Below are positions 26,901-41,100 of a stretch of DNA of 64,000 nucleotides, in pieces. Made by a program: the position numbers and the translations under genes. This DNA comes from Anisus vortex. Its lineage: Eukaryota > Mollusca > Gastropoda > Planorbidae. The first letter of the stretch is position 1, and every line of letters begins with the position of its first letter. Location: contig OX421497.1 in the NCBI GenBank assembly GCA_949126835.1, positions 42,554,226 to 42,618,225 on the forward strand, in the 5' to 3' direction. Under the pieces are notes generated by a model. It was not told where the DNA came from. It did not search any database and saw only the letters and a program-made list of their open reading frames with translations.

Positions 26901-29900
26901 AACTGGACAGCCCCCAGGCAAATAGGTGCTATCCCGTCATGGCCTGCCTTCTCCACTGGGTGCGTGGAGATTAGAGCACCAGCTCAACAAGTGGGCCAAA
27001 AAGCCCTGCACCAGGAAATACGAAAAAGAAAAAGAAGACTCCAGCTCTTCGAATTGCAAGCTGGAACGTTAGGACTATGTGTCCCGGCATCGTAACTGAC
27101 CTGCAATCCATCAACGACATGCGGAAGACAGGCATCATCGACAGAGAACTCGACAGGCTAAAAATTGACATCGCCTGCCTTCATGAGACTAGGCTTCCAT
27201 TTGGCTCCCAGACAGCGGCCCACTGAAAGAAACAAATTACACATTCTTCTGGCAAGGCAGACCCACAGATGCACCAAAACAGCATGGCGTGGATTTTGCA
27301 GTGAAGAATACCCTCCTACCCTCCATTGAACCCCCATCATCAGGCACGGAGAGGATCATCGCACTACGACTCAGAACATCTGAGGGCCCGGCCAACATAT
27401 TTAGTGTGTACGCCCCAACTCTCTGCTCTACCTCAGAAGAGAAGGACCAGTTCTACGACGCCTTAGAACAAGCAATAGCCGGCATCCACAAAAATGAGGC
27501 AATCTCTTAGGAGACTTCAACGCTAGAGTGGGGGCCTGGCCCACGTGCCTTGGTCTTTTTGGAAGGGGCAAAATAAATGAGAACGGACAGAGATTGCTGG
27601 AACTGTGTTGTTCATGGGGCTTGTGTGTGACTAACACTTTCTTTAAATGCAAAGATATACACCAAGTGTCCTGGAGACACCCTCGATCGTGCCAATGCCA
27701 CCAGTTGGACCTCATCATCACCAGGCGTTCACAACTTGCTAGTTTTCTTCTCACCCGCAGTTACCATAGTGCCGACTGCGACACTGATCACTCCCTAGTG
27801 GCCAGCAAGGTACGAATAATGCGAAGAAACTAGTATCACACCAAAGAAAAGAGACGTCAACGCATAGACACCTATTGCATGAAGGACCCAGTAAAAACAC
27901 AGCTTTACATTGGCAAAATACAAGAAGCCCTCTTAGAATCAACCCAAAATGTCACTATTGACTCCAAATGGTCGGATCTCCGTGACTCGATCAGACTCGA
28001 TCTACAACTCAGCAATACATTTTTTTGGCACAAAAAAAAACACGCGAAAACACGGACTGGTTTGACGCCAACTGGGACGAAATGAAACCTGTCACCGAAG
28101 CTAAAAGGAAAGCTCTCCTGGCACACAAGGAGAAGCCTACTCCCGACACGCTGCACGCCCTCAAAACAGCTAAGATGCTTGCTCAGAGGGTTGCCCACCA
28201 ATGTGCCAATACCTACTAGCTTAACCTCTGCTCAAGCATACAATCAGCTGCTGATATGGGAAACGCCAAAGCCATGTACGAAAACATTAAAAAAGCAATC
28301 GGCCCTACGACGTCAAAGGTTGCACCCCTAAAATCCGAAACTGGAGAAATCATCAAGGACGAAGCGGAGCAGCTCAAACGCTGTATTGAACATTACCTGG
28401 AACTGTATGCAACAGTTAACACAGTGCACTTCAAAGGAGCCACCTCTGAAGCCTTCCCAGTCAGCAGCGGAGTAAAGCAAGGCTGTTTACTTGCACCAAC
28501 GCTGTTCGCAATATTCTTCTCCATACTGCTCCGATACGCCTTCTCCGAGCCAAAACCAAAACGAAAGAGGTCCTAATTCGCAAGCTACTTTTTGCTGACG
28601 ATGCGGCCCTGATATCACACACAGAGACAGGCCTACAACAGCTTGTGTCAAGCTTCGCCAACGCCTGCAAAGAGTTCGGCCTACAGGTGAGCATAAAGAA
28701 GACAATAAATATCATGGCCCAATACACCTGCTCCGTTTCTACCATTACTATAGAAAACGAAAACTTGGAAGTTGTGGACTGCTTGGGGTCCAAGATTTCC
28801 AGCTCATTGTCCATAGAGGATGAATTAAATAGCAGAATCGGCAAGGCGGCTGCCACAATGGCTAAACTTAGTAAACGGGTTTGGGAAAACACCAAGCTGA
28901 CAAAAAGGACCGAACTATGTGTCTACCAGGCCTGCGTCATCAGCACGCTGCTTTATGGAAGTGAATCATGGACAACCTATGCGTCCCATGAGCGCAAACT
29001 AAATAGCTTCCACCTGAGGTGTCTGCGTCGCGTCCTTGGCATTAAATGGCAGGACAAAGTCCCTAATAGTCAGGTACTGACGCACGCCAGCGCCCAAAGC
29101 ATGTTCGCAGTCCTCAGTGAAAGACGCCTAAGATGGCTAGGGCATGTAAGAAGAAAGAGTCCAGGCAGAATCCCTAAGGACCTCCTATATTATGGAGAAT
29201 TGGCATCTGTAGGCTAATAGCTCAAAGAAAGCCAATATTCTGATCGGCATAGCTCTTGTAAACCAAAGCGTTTATTGTCTCACTTCAATCGCTCTTTCTC
29301 TCTCGCTCTCTGTCTCTCTCTTTTTTTCTCCCCTGTCATCAACGGGATATGCGCTATAATGCAAGCACCATTTTTTTTTATTATTATATCGCTCGCCCTA
29401 CATCTCACATGACCTACATATCGCTCGCCCTAAATCTCAAATGACATACATATCGCAGGCCCTACATGTCGCATGACCTACATATCGCGCCCTGCTTATC
29501 GCCCGTCCTTCCTATTTCCTATTGCATGTTCAATCATCAATATTCAGCACAAGTGCACATAATACCAAATGGCATCCCCATCATTAGCTTAGTGGAATGG
29601 AATAACCATGGATGACCAAATGATTTATCTAAGAAACAATTATTTGTAGTTTTTTTTTTCAAAATAAATAACTAGGTCTAATACCTATTTAATTTGCATT
29701 TCGTCTACCCCCCTTTATAAGTAAGGAAAGTTTTCTTTTTATATATATATTACAGACGCTTCATCTAAAAGGCTTACGCTCGTCAGCTTATCTATAGTCT
29801 TGTATTTTTATTACACTGAATATGTTTAGCTTGTACAAAATGAGTTTGTTTTTATATGGAATATTACTGTTTTTGTTTGTGTTACCAATGCTGCACAAAT

Positions 29901-32126
29901 AAAAAAAACGAAGGAAAAAAAATGATAATGAATTGAAATAAAAATTTTCCTGATCATGCATGCTGGGCCATCTCCTTAATCCTGGATTATCACAGAGAGA
30001 GAGACTAGTCTAATCAGATATAGGCCCATAATATAAAAAAAACAAGGTCAATCCCATTAAGTCTCCCTTCTCAGTCTGAAGTCATAGCCTATAAAGTGTG
30101 TTGCATCTTTTGTAATGCTTTTTCATCCTCCAAACACTGTTATTAAGTGTGTGAGATCATTTAAGGACAGCCCTTAAGAACGTAGCCTACACATTCCCGG
30201 TAATTGGTTTCTTCAAGTACTAATTTTAAGTGTTGTTAAAATTTTTGTTTTTCTTGTGTGTCCAGGTGCAAGCTCTGGTATTGGTGCAGCCACTGCTACT
30301 CTTTTTGCTCAGCTGGGGGCCAGGTTAGCACTAACTGGCAGAAATGAAGCCAACTTGAAGAAAGTCGGAGATGCTTGTGAGAAGAAGAGTGGACAAAAGG
30401 TCGGTTTTACTCAGAGAATAGATAAATATCTTTTTTGGGGGTGGGGGTGGGGGGTAGTGTACAGGTGTTTCTTCTAAGGGAAAATTATTACTCTATACAT
30501 ATTCTATAATGGGACATGGTGGCAGAGTGGCAGCGCCATCAACTGGCATACCAAAGGTCCTGGGTTCAAATCCTGGTGAAGGCTAGGATTTGTTCTCATA
30601 CCAGGAGGGTGTCTACCCAGCTCTGATGGGTACCTGACTTTAGTAAGGGAAAGTAAAGGTGGCTGCGCATTGTGCTGGCCACACAAACTGGTGAACGCTG
30701 CATCATCAGTCCCTTGGATAAGTCAACGGGATACTTTTTACATATCCTAGTACCATCTTGCAAAAGTTTGAAATGTTATGTTTCTTGTTTTCCTGACTAA
30801 CTCAGGCAACCCATTCTGTATTCAAATGCCATTCATGTATCAAGAAAACTTTTATGAAATAGTTCCTTGCATAGGGAATAAAAAACTATTTCTATCTTTT
30901 TTAATGTATTTTTTTATTACCTTTATTTTAGTTCGATTTTTATTCTGCAAGTTTTAATTTTTTTTAAAATGTTTTCTTCACATCTGAAGCCTTTGTTACT
31001 TGTTGGAGACCTGACCATAGATGATGATACTAGAAGAATATTTAAGGGAACTGTGGATGGCTACAAGGGCCAGCTGGACATATTGGTGAGATATCTCTGA
31101 TCTCTGTACTATAACTTATTGATCAGCACTTACTGGTCAGGCAAAATAACACTTAGATTGGAATAGGAAAAAAAAGTTGTAAAAAAATAGTTTTTTTTTT
31201 TTCGGAAATTGAAAATGAAAAATTGTGTTTACTAACAGCAAAAAAAAATAAATTATTATTGGTTTTTAGATTGGATTATTAGGTAATCTTAATTTGTACA
31301 AAATAAAAGCAGAAAAATTGACATAACTAAAAAAAAAAAATAGTCATTCTTCATTCTACAAAAAATTCTATAATGGAAAATTTGACAAATCAGTGTATAA
31401 GTCCAAGGTCTGGCAATGTTATAACTGTTTATAAAGATACATTTGGTACCATTACTTTTTTCAGGTAAATAATGCTGGTATTATAGCCTTGGGAGGAATC
31501 CAGAAGGCAACGTTGGAACAGTATGACAAAATAATGAATACAAATGTCAGGTAAAATTCAACTTTTGATTTCTGGAAACACTGAAATGACCTTTATCTCA
31601 TCTATATGTTTTAAAAAATACAGAACTCATTGAAACATACACATAAATTTAGCATTACAGAAGGTTGTCAATTAACTTATAATGAAAAGTAATAGAATTG
31701 AAATTACTATGGTAATTACATAAGTATTTTGGTTGAATCTGATTCATTATTATATTATAATTTATTATAATAAAAATGCAAGACTAGACTCTGACCACGG
31801 ATGAGCGTAGAACGCCTTAATTTTCTTTATAGAAGGAGCATCTGTAATATATAAGTATAGGATAAGATAGAAAGTAGTCAACAAAGGCAAATGCATGAAT
31901 GCAATCTGTTCCATTCCTCCTCAGAACCATGTTTCACATGACACAGCTAGCAGTTCCTTATCTCGTCAAGACCAAGGGTAATATCATCAACGTCTCAAGT
32001 ATTAACGGATTACGTGCCGTAAGGAAAAAACAACCTTTGACTCATTTTTATTTGCAAATTGATTCTTTTTTTTTAAAATAAAAGTTCTTTTTTTTTGTTT
32101 TCATTCCCTCAAGCGTTTGCTGTCAT

Positions 32127-32166
<40 letters not shown>

Positions 32167-35100
32167 ATCCCTTGACCGTTGCCGTCCTTTAGTAACTAGC
32201 ATAGAATTTTGCATTGAATTTAGCAGTTGTCTTCCTTTATTTCTTCTCTTTAGTGATAGTTCACACGCAGAAAAAAAAATATTTTCTAACATCTAAATCT
32301 AGGATTTAACTAATCACCATTTATATTTATGTTAAGAGTACTAAGAAAGTGTCAGTTAAATTATAATTGTATCATATCTTATTATATTTAAAACTTTGGT
32401 TATAAAATCTATTGAAGTTCTTTTGGCTTTATACTGGGCTCATACAAGTTGGGAAAGTTTGGGAAAACTGAATGATTTTTTCAAGTTTGGGAAATCTTGA
32501 CGATAGTTTGGGATGAGTTTGTTAATTTTGCTATAATAGACAGAGCAGTATGATACTGAAAAAAATAATTCACAAATAAATTGTTCAATTTGGATTACCT
32601 ATTTACACTTCTGCTTAAAAATAGCACAATTAATACATCATTTCCAGCACATATTGGTTTGTGAAATGATTTTAGATTAAGAATCCTGCGTGTGAAGATG
32701 GAACTCATATAAATGTTTGGTCTAGCAAGAGAGCTCTGAATTGTCAGTTTTTAAGTCTTGGTCAAAATTCTGTTTAATGCTTACATTTTTTTCTGTGTTG
32801 TCTTTATAACTTTATTTGCTCTCATAGCCTTGTAGGCCTTAGAGAACTTTCATATAGGCAGTAAGAATTGTTTTTTTTGTGTCTTATATGATGTCACTTT
32901 CAAAGACTGAAATAATAAAAATAACATTTCATGATTGACTGTGACTGTCAGACTAGCTGTGAAATGTTGTGTATAAAATATTTAGGCCCTACAGGAATTT
33001 TTATTTTGTTATGTTACTGTAGTATGAACTAAAAATCTTTTATGTGTTTTTCAGTTTGCTGGTGTACTCACCTACAGTTTGTCTAAGCATGCAATAGATG
33101 CCTTTACACAGTGTGTTGCATTAGGTATGTTGAGCACATAGCTGCCCTATATTCTAGTTAAGTTCAGAAGTTACACAAGTTTATACATATATATTATAGT
33201 TTATTTAGCTTTTATTGAGTCAATTGGATGCATTATGTCCAGCTTCAGTTTATTTGGGTAATCATTTTATAAAATGTTACATTACAAGTCTTATTGTTCT
33301 TGTAACAGTTCTCAAAATTCCTTTTTTTGGGCCTAAATTTCTGTTTAAATAGAATTATTTCATCATCATCTGGATTCCATGATAATTTGTCTTTTATTAT
33401 TATTTCTAAGTACTTTGCATCTTAGTTTAATTTTACCATGAATGTCTTTTCCTTAAAACTATTATAACAGTTAACACTTTTCTGGGTGGAAAGACATACT
33501 CCAATTAGATTCCCGTTTTTGTAATTCATCTACGTATTTTTGTAGATCTCAGTATACTTTGCTGTCTATATTATTATACAAGCATCTGCAAAAATTCTTA
33601 CTTTGGTTCCTGTATTGTGCTGTTGACCTTTAAACCATTTTGCATATCCAGCCCCATTCACCAGTCTAAACCCAGCACCATTCACCAGTCTAAACCCAGC
33701 ACCATTCACCAGTCTAAACTCAGCACCATTCACCAGTCTAAACCCAGCACCATTCACCAGTCTAAACCCAGCACCATTCACCAGTCTAAACCCAGTTCCA
33801 TTCACCAGTCTAAACCCAGTACCATTCACCAGTCTAAACCCAGCACCATTCACCAGTCTAAACCCAGCACCATTCACCAGTCTAAACCCAGCACCATTCA
33901 CCAGTCTAAACCCAGCCTTCATTATATCCTGACATTATTTCATTTTACATCTTTGAAGCACTTAATCATTTCTCATGTCGATCAGAATAAATTATTTCTA
34001 AATGTCTTCTGATATATCACCTCAGTAAAAATCATTTTAGGCGTTGCAATATAGTTTCTTTTTTAAACGACATGTCTCGCATACATACATATTTTTTATT
34101 GGTCAAAATAAAGAAAACAGACAAACCATGCAGAAATTCAATATTATAAAAGAAAATCTTCTTTTGGGCAAGCCCTTGCTACTGCATAGATGGATTTAGC
34201 GAATGAGTTTGAGTGTACATTAGCCACAGCTTGCAGGCAGTAGCAGTGCAGGTTTCCTCACTGCACATCTTCATCATTTCCCACACCTGTCTTTGTGATT
34301 ATCCTGAAAATGTAAAGCAAAAATCATCATCTTCTATTGCACTAACACCAGCTATGATTTATAGTTTTTTGTGTTCCGCCAATGTGGGTAATCTGACATT
34401 TTATTAGTACCTGATATCGAAAAAAAAATATTTTTTAATAAATATATCTATAGAATAAGCTTTGATCATAGTTGATTACCTATATCAACTAAATATTGAT
34501 TCTGTTAAGCAGCAATTCTTAGAACAAAACAATGGATCATACAATGTATTTTAAAATTCTAACAAGCAGGTGATTACAATCGTTAGAATAAGCGGTGCAT
34601 ACTTTATCAAATATATTATATAGAAGTTTATATAGAAATAGATATATGTAGATATAATTTAATATAAACAAACTTTTTTTGTATGTACAGATCTAGCTGA
34701 CAAGCAAGTGAGAGTTAATTGTGTTAAGTATGTTTAATTTTTATTTGATTAGTATTTATAAATAACATTATCAATTGAAAATCTTCCAAAAATATTTCTC
34801 CTTTTTGAACATTACCAAATCTTTGAAAACAACACCAAAGAGAATTTTAACTTAACTATATAAACTATATAATTGATCAAAATGGAAAAAAAATTTTTGT
34901 CAAAAACTATTGTGACTTTCCAGGAACAAATGTCAATATTGTTTACATATTAATTTTTAAGATTGTTGTAAGCTATAACTGGCATTGTTTTATTTTAGGT
35001 TTCTAGTGACGTTTACATTATAAGTTTTTATTAAGTTCCTTGAATAACAATAATTCTCTGTATATGCTTCCAGTCCCGGTGTTACTCATACTCAATTACA

Positions 35101-38100
35101 CAAACGAGCTGGTCTCAATGAACAAGAATATCAAGCAGTAAGTAATTTTTTTAATGGAAATGATATTGTTACGAGTAGATTTATTTCCATATTATATTGG
35201 TTTTGTTATTATTAACTAAAGTTAAAATGAAATAATCTTAAACCCGAAATGTTTCCGTGTTAGGAATAAAACATGCATATGTCTAGACACTACGTCATAG
35301 CGATAAAATACGTCATATGCACGAGGGTGGAATACCGTTTAGTTTAGTTCTAGTTTGGGCGCTAATGTGGAAGGACTGTTTTTGACGACTTTCTTAAAGA
35401 TAGGATTACAGCTTAACTCATTATAGAAGAATCTCAACTGATTAAGTTTCATTATATAATACTGGTACATGTATTCTGTGGTATTGTTATATTTTATCAT
35501 CTCAACTTGTTGGAATAAAATTGTGTTCAATTTCAAACAGGATTGTGGATTTCCTATATATTAAGGTACAGTTTATCTAAATCACTTTATACACAAAAGA
35601 TTCATATCGCGACGAGTCAAATAAACATCAAATCTAATTCAATAACATCAATATAAATTCTTATACAACCTTGTGAGATCCAAGATGGATATGAATCAAA
35701 ATAATATATAATAATACATTACTAAAAATATCATCTAACGTCAGTAGCTGATTTCGCACGTGACAAAAGATTGGGGGCTCAAGTCCTGGATCTAAAGTTT
35801 GTATGTATAAGAAATTAAGAATATACAACTGTTTTAGTGAAAACGATTTACAACAAATATTTATTCAAATTCTGTCTACGTGGGAGGCACTGTCTGTGTT
35901 CGGACATACTGTTTTCAGCTTTGTACACAATCATCCTTAAAAATTTATCTTCTACAAATATTAAGTGGTGTAAAAATATTTCAAAGGACTTTATGAAAGG
36001 TAAAGTTGAAATTTTTTATCTTCTATTTACGTCATTAATATAAAACATGGCGGAAGCTAATCTTACGTTGGAGCAAATGAATATTTTTGCTATCACGTCA
36101 GAACAGTTAAATAGCATGTCACTAACCCAGTTAAAAGAGATGGCAAACTCTCTGGGAATAGACATTACTGAAGTTACACCAGTAAGGAGTAAATTGATTC
36201 AAGATATTAAGGAATGTTTGAAAAGACATGGTAGAATGCTTGAAGAAAATACTATGAATAATGAAGAATCAGTGGTTCTCAATGTATCAGAAACCCTGAA
36301 AACAGACATAAATAACCATGATATTAAAATGAATGTGAATGAACTAAGTGCGGACATAAAATTCCAGTTAGAAATGAAGAAGTTAGAAATTCAATTACAA
36401 TTACAATTAGAGGGTAAAAGAATAGAAGCAGAGAAAGAGAAGGAATTGGAAAAAGAAAGAATCGCTAGTAATGAAAGGATTGAATTGGCAAAGTCTCGTT
36501 CGTCAACTCATACGATGCAGGAAACAAATAATGTGGAACTATATAAGTTTAAAAAGCATGTTCCAAGCATGGAGAACATAGAGATTGATGAGTTCTTTAT
36601 GGTCTTCGAAAGAAACTCGATCGATTATAAATTTCCTGAAGATAAGAAAGCAGTACTTTTACGTTCAGCTCTAACAAAAGGCAAGGCTCTAGATGTAGTA
36701 TTGAATTTGACTCCAGAGGAATGCAATGATTATGAACTAATAAAGAGCAGAGTACTATTGAGTTATGTTCTAACTCCAGAAAAGTATCGAAAGTTATATC
36801 GTGAGTACAAGAAGGAACCAGAAATTTCACATGTTGACTTCCTGAGATTAGAGAAAAAGTATCTTGATCGATGGTTACGTTCTAAGAATGTGAATAAAGA
36901 TTATGAGAAACTATATAATCTCATACTGATGGAGGATTTTACTGAGAAGATTCGCACTGATATAAAAGTTCATTTGGCTGATCGTGGTATTGAAATAGCA
37001 GAACAAGCAGCAGTTAAAGCCGATGAATACGTCATTATTCACCCGCATAGCCATTATTTTCAAAATGACAGAACAAGTTTGAGGACTCAAAACAGTAATA
37101 CAGAGAGGAAGTTAAGATCGACAGATGATAAAAGTAAACAAAAAGCCGATAAACAAGAGAATTCAAGTTTTGTACAAAAGAGAATTACCTGTACATTCTG
37201 TAAGAAAGATGGACATATCAAAGAGAATTGTTGGAGTCTACATAAAGAGAAAAGACCCATTAAAAACAAGAACAACGTGGTTTTATCACACATCGCCGTA
37301 CAAACTGAAACTCATAGAAATAAAACTGCCCACAAAAGAATTAAAACTGAAAGAAAGACATCTGATGTTAGTCATGAGGAGATGGCGAAACACGCATGTC
37401 CAAGTTGCTCAAAGTCGGAAAAAGTCTTTGAAATGAAGACCGAGGCTATTGAACATTCTAGTTTCAACTCCAAAGGGAGTGTGACAGATGAGCAATCAGT
37501 AAATAAAACGTTTACTTATGGAGGCAGTAGTGTAGCAAGAAACTCAGTAGGCAGAGAACTACCCGAGTGCATGCTATCGGATGTTAGCGAGGGCTATGTG
37601 TCACCTATAGATAATCAAGCTAGAGAACGGAAGATTAAAATTCTACGTGACTCCGGTGCTGATATATCTCTACTGTTGAAGAATACTGTACCAACGTCGA
37701 AATTGACTCATACAGGCCAGTATGCCTTGATCAGTACTATGGCTGGAACACTTACGGCACCGTTACATCGTATACAGTTGAAGAGTAATTACTTCACTGG
37801 ATCTGTTATTGTTGGGATAGTGAAGAAATTTCCCTACAGAGGCATTTCATTACTTTTAGGAAGTGACATTGCCAAAAATCAGGTACATCCTGTACTTAAA
37901 GAAACCAAAGACTCTGTTCAGTGTAGGAATACTGAAAATTCAGTATGTGTTATCACCAGAGCTATGGAGAAACAGCAGATGACTAATGAATCGACAAAGA
38001 AACCAGAACCAACACCAGAGATTGACTTACAAGCAACCTTCATGGCGGATGTTCTAGGTGGTCACTCAAGTCATACTGATCAAAATAATTTGTCGCCTAG

Positions 38101-41100
38101 ACAACTACTCATTCTTGCTCAAGGCAAAGATCCAGAGATTGGGAAGCTAAAAGAGGAAGCAAAGAATGAAGGAGAGTTAGAAACAATGGCCGCAGGTTAT
38201 TACCTGAGGGATGAGTTGTTGATGAGGAAATGGAGAGGGAAAGAAAACGACGATGAAACATGCAGCGAAGTACATCAAATCGTGGTACCCAATGTATACC
38301 GCAAGGACATACTACATATGGCCCATGATTCACCGTATGCTGGTCACCTAGGGATACAGAAAACCTTCGACAGGATTCTTCCATATTTCTTCTGGCCTGG
38401 CCTACGTCGTGACGTCACATCGTTTTGCAGATCATGTCATGTCTGCCAGATGGTCGGCAAGCCGAATCAGACCATTCCGGTAGCTCCTCTACGACCCATA
38501 CCAGCATTCTCAGAACCCTTCAGTCACATCATTATAGACTGCGTCGGTCCGTTGCCTAAAACTAAGGCTGGCCACCAGTATCTGTTCACTATAATGTGTT
38601 CGGCAACGAGATTTCCAGAGGCTATTCCTCTACGTAGCATCAATGCCGACAAAATATCTGATGCACTTATCGGATTCTTCACCCGATATGGTCTTCCGAA
38701 AACCGTGCAGTCAGATCAAGGTTCAAATTTCACATCGAAATTATTTCGCCAAGTCTTAGAACGGCTGGGTATTCGTCATGCAGTATCGAGTGCATATCAT
38801 CCACAGAGTCAAGGCGCACTAGAACGATACCACCAAACATTGAAGAATATGCTCCGTACTTTCTGTTTCGAGCATAACGACGACTGGGATCGTGGTATTC
38901 CCTTCGCACTCTTCGCAACCAGAGAGGCTGTACAAGAATCTCTTGGTTTCAGTCCCTTTGAACTGGTATTCGGACACACAGTTCGTGGACCACTAAAGCT
39001 GTTACAAGAGACATGGTTGTCATCCACTGAAGACACTGGTCTACTGACATACGTGGAAAATTTTCAAAATAGACTGTATAATGCATTAAAAGTTGTCAGA
39101 TCTAATCTTTTGCAGGCACAAGACAAGATGAAGGTCTATTATGACGTCAACGCAAGAACCCGTATCTTCCAACCTGGTGATAAAGTTCTCATGCTGACGC
39201 CACTGTCTGGTCAACCCCTGAGTGCCAAGTTTACAGGACCCTATGAGGTTATGGCTAAGCTTAGTGAGGTTAACTATCTTGTAAAGACCCCTGATAGACG
39301 GAAATCGCAACGAGTGTGCCATATCAATATGTTGAAACCATACATTACCAGAGAAGAACAAAAAGTTGTTGCCTCGGTAAACACTGTTATTAAAGTCGGG
39401 AATAATTCACCCGAAATTGAGCGTGAAGTGGCAGAAAGCAAACTGCAAAATACAAAGGCTCTGAAAAACCTAAATGAAAAATTGGCACATTTACCTGATT
39501 GCGAACAATCCGCTATCAAAGGTCTAATTAATGAAAATATCCATTTATTTGGAGATGTACCTAGTAGAACTAGTGTAGTAAAGCATGATGTAATTCTAAA
39601 TGAAAATACTAAAGCTATTAAACAACATCCATACAGGTCAAATCCTATCCAGTTAGAATGCATCCGTAAAGAGGTTCACTACATGCTTGACAATGACATT
39701 ATTACACCTAGTAGTAGTGACTGGTCTTCCCCTTGCGTATTGGTACCTAAAGCCGATGGATCCATGAGGTTTTGTGTAGACTACCGTAAGGTAAACAAAG
39801 TGACAAAAACTGATTCCTATCCAATACCAAGAATCGACGATCTAATAGATCAAGTGAGTAATGCTAAGTTTGTGACGAAAATTGACCTATTGACGGCGTA
39901 TTTTCAGATTCCCCTGACGGAGAGGGCTCAGGAGATATCATCGTTTGTAACCCCTGACGGACTGTACAAATTTAAGGTCATGCCCTTTGGTATGGTTAAT
40001 GCACCCTCTACTTTTCAACGGTTAATAAATACCATTACTCAGGACATTCCTAAATGTCATGCATACCTCGATGATATTGTTGTCTTTAGTGACGATTTTA
40101 AATCTCATTTAGATCAACTACATTTGTTATTTACGAAATTGACTCATTCTAATCTCACCATTAACTTGACTAAGAGTCAGTTCTGCCATGCAACCATCGA
40201 GTATCTAGGTCACATGGTGGGAAATGGTTTGGTAAAACCATTAAATGCAAAGGTTAAGGCTATTCGTGAGTTCCCTGTTCCTGAAACCTGTAAACAACTC
40301 CGTAGTTTTCTCGGGATGGCGGGGTACTACCGTCGGTTCTGTCAAAATTTCTCAACCATTGCATGTCCATTAACAAATCTATTAAAGAAGAATTGCACTT
40401 TCAAATGGTCTAATGAATGCCACCAGGCCTTTGAGAAATTAAAAGATGTTCTTTCTGAGGCACCTGTATTAGTAACACCCAATTACAGTAAACCCTTTAA
40501 AATTACCGTTGACGCGTGTGATACAGGGATGGGAGCGGTCATTTCTCAAAAGGGTGATGATTCACTGGAACACCCGATTAGTTTTTACTCTCAAAAATTT
40601 GATAAGCATCAAAGAAACTATAGTGTGATAGAAAAGGAACTTTTAGGATTAATCCTGGCATTGAAACATTTTGATTGTTATATCAATGGTTCTCCATATC
40701 CAATTGATATTTTAACTGATCATAACCCTTTAGTTTTCCTTTCCAGGGTTAAACAGAACCAAAGAATTATTCGCTGGAGCTTATTCCTCCAAGCATATAA
40801 TTTAAATGTGTTATATTTACCAGGTAAACAAAATGTGGTCGCTGAGACGTTGTCGCGCATGTAACTGGTAAACCAGAAGATGAAAGTCAGTTTCTCATTA
40901 AATGTTTTCTTTTATGTCATTCATTGTATTGATTAACATTTATATTATTGTAAATATGACAATAAATAAACTATGTTTTGAAATATTGCAATATGAAACA
41001 TTACAGAACAAAACTTCAAATTCTACTAGAAACAATCATACGTTGTAAGGTAAAAGGTAACTATTGCATACAGCAATTGCACACACACCGGTATTTAACT

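Noticed and set aside
30507..30580. A functional tRNA gene
   Set aside because: The tRNA-like module is followed by the SINE core and tail, is repeated across the window in decayed form, and does not fold into a convincing full cloverleaf by eye.
33566..34012. Repetitive frames on both strands (GFRLVNGA and TIHQSKPS repeats)
   Set aside because: A 24-bp repeat whose length is a multiple of three stays open in several frames. It lies within an intron of a well-supported gene.
35339..35536. 65-codon minus-strand frame, repeated at 41898-42095
   Set aside because: It lies inside the LTRs and is duplicated only because they are. No similarity to a known LTR-encoded protein was recognised.
35830..36046. 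Upstream open frame of 68 codons ending just before the gag start
   Set aside because: It has no ATG at its beginning (GTG at 35837) and an AT-rich composition. Treated as leader.
36597..39663. Several minus-strand frames of 60-130 codons opposite gag-pol
   Set aside because: Shadows of the coding strand without recognisable motifs.
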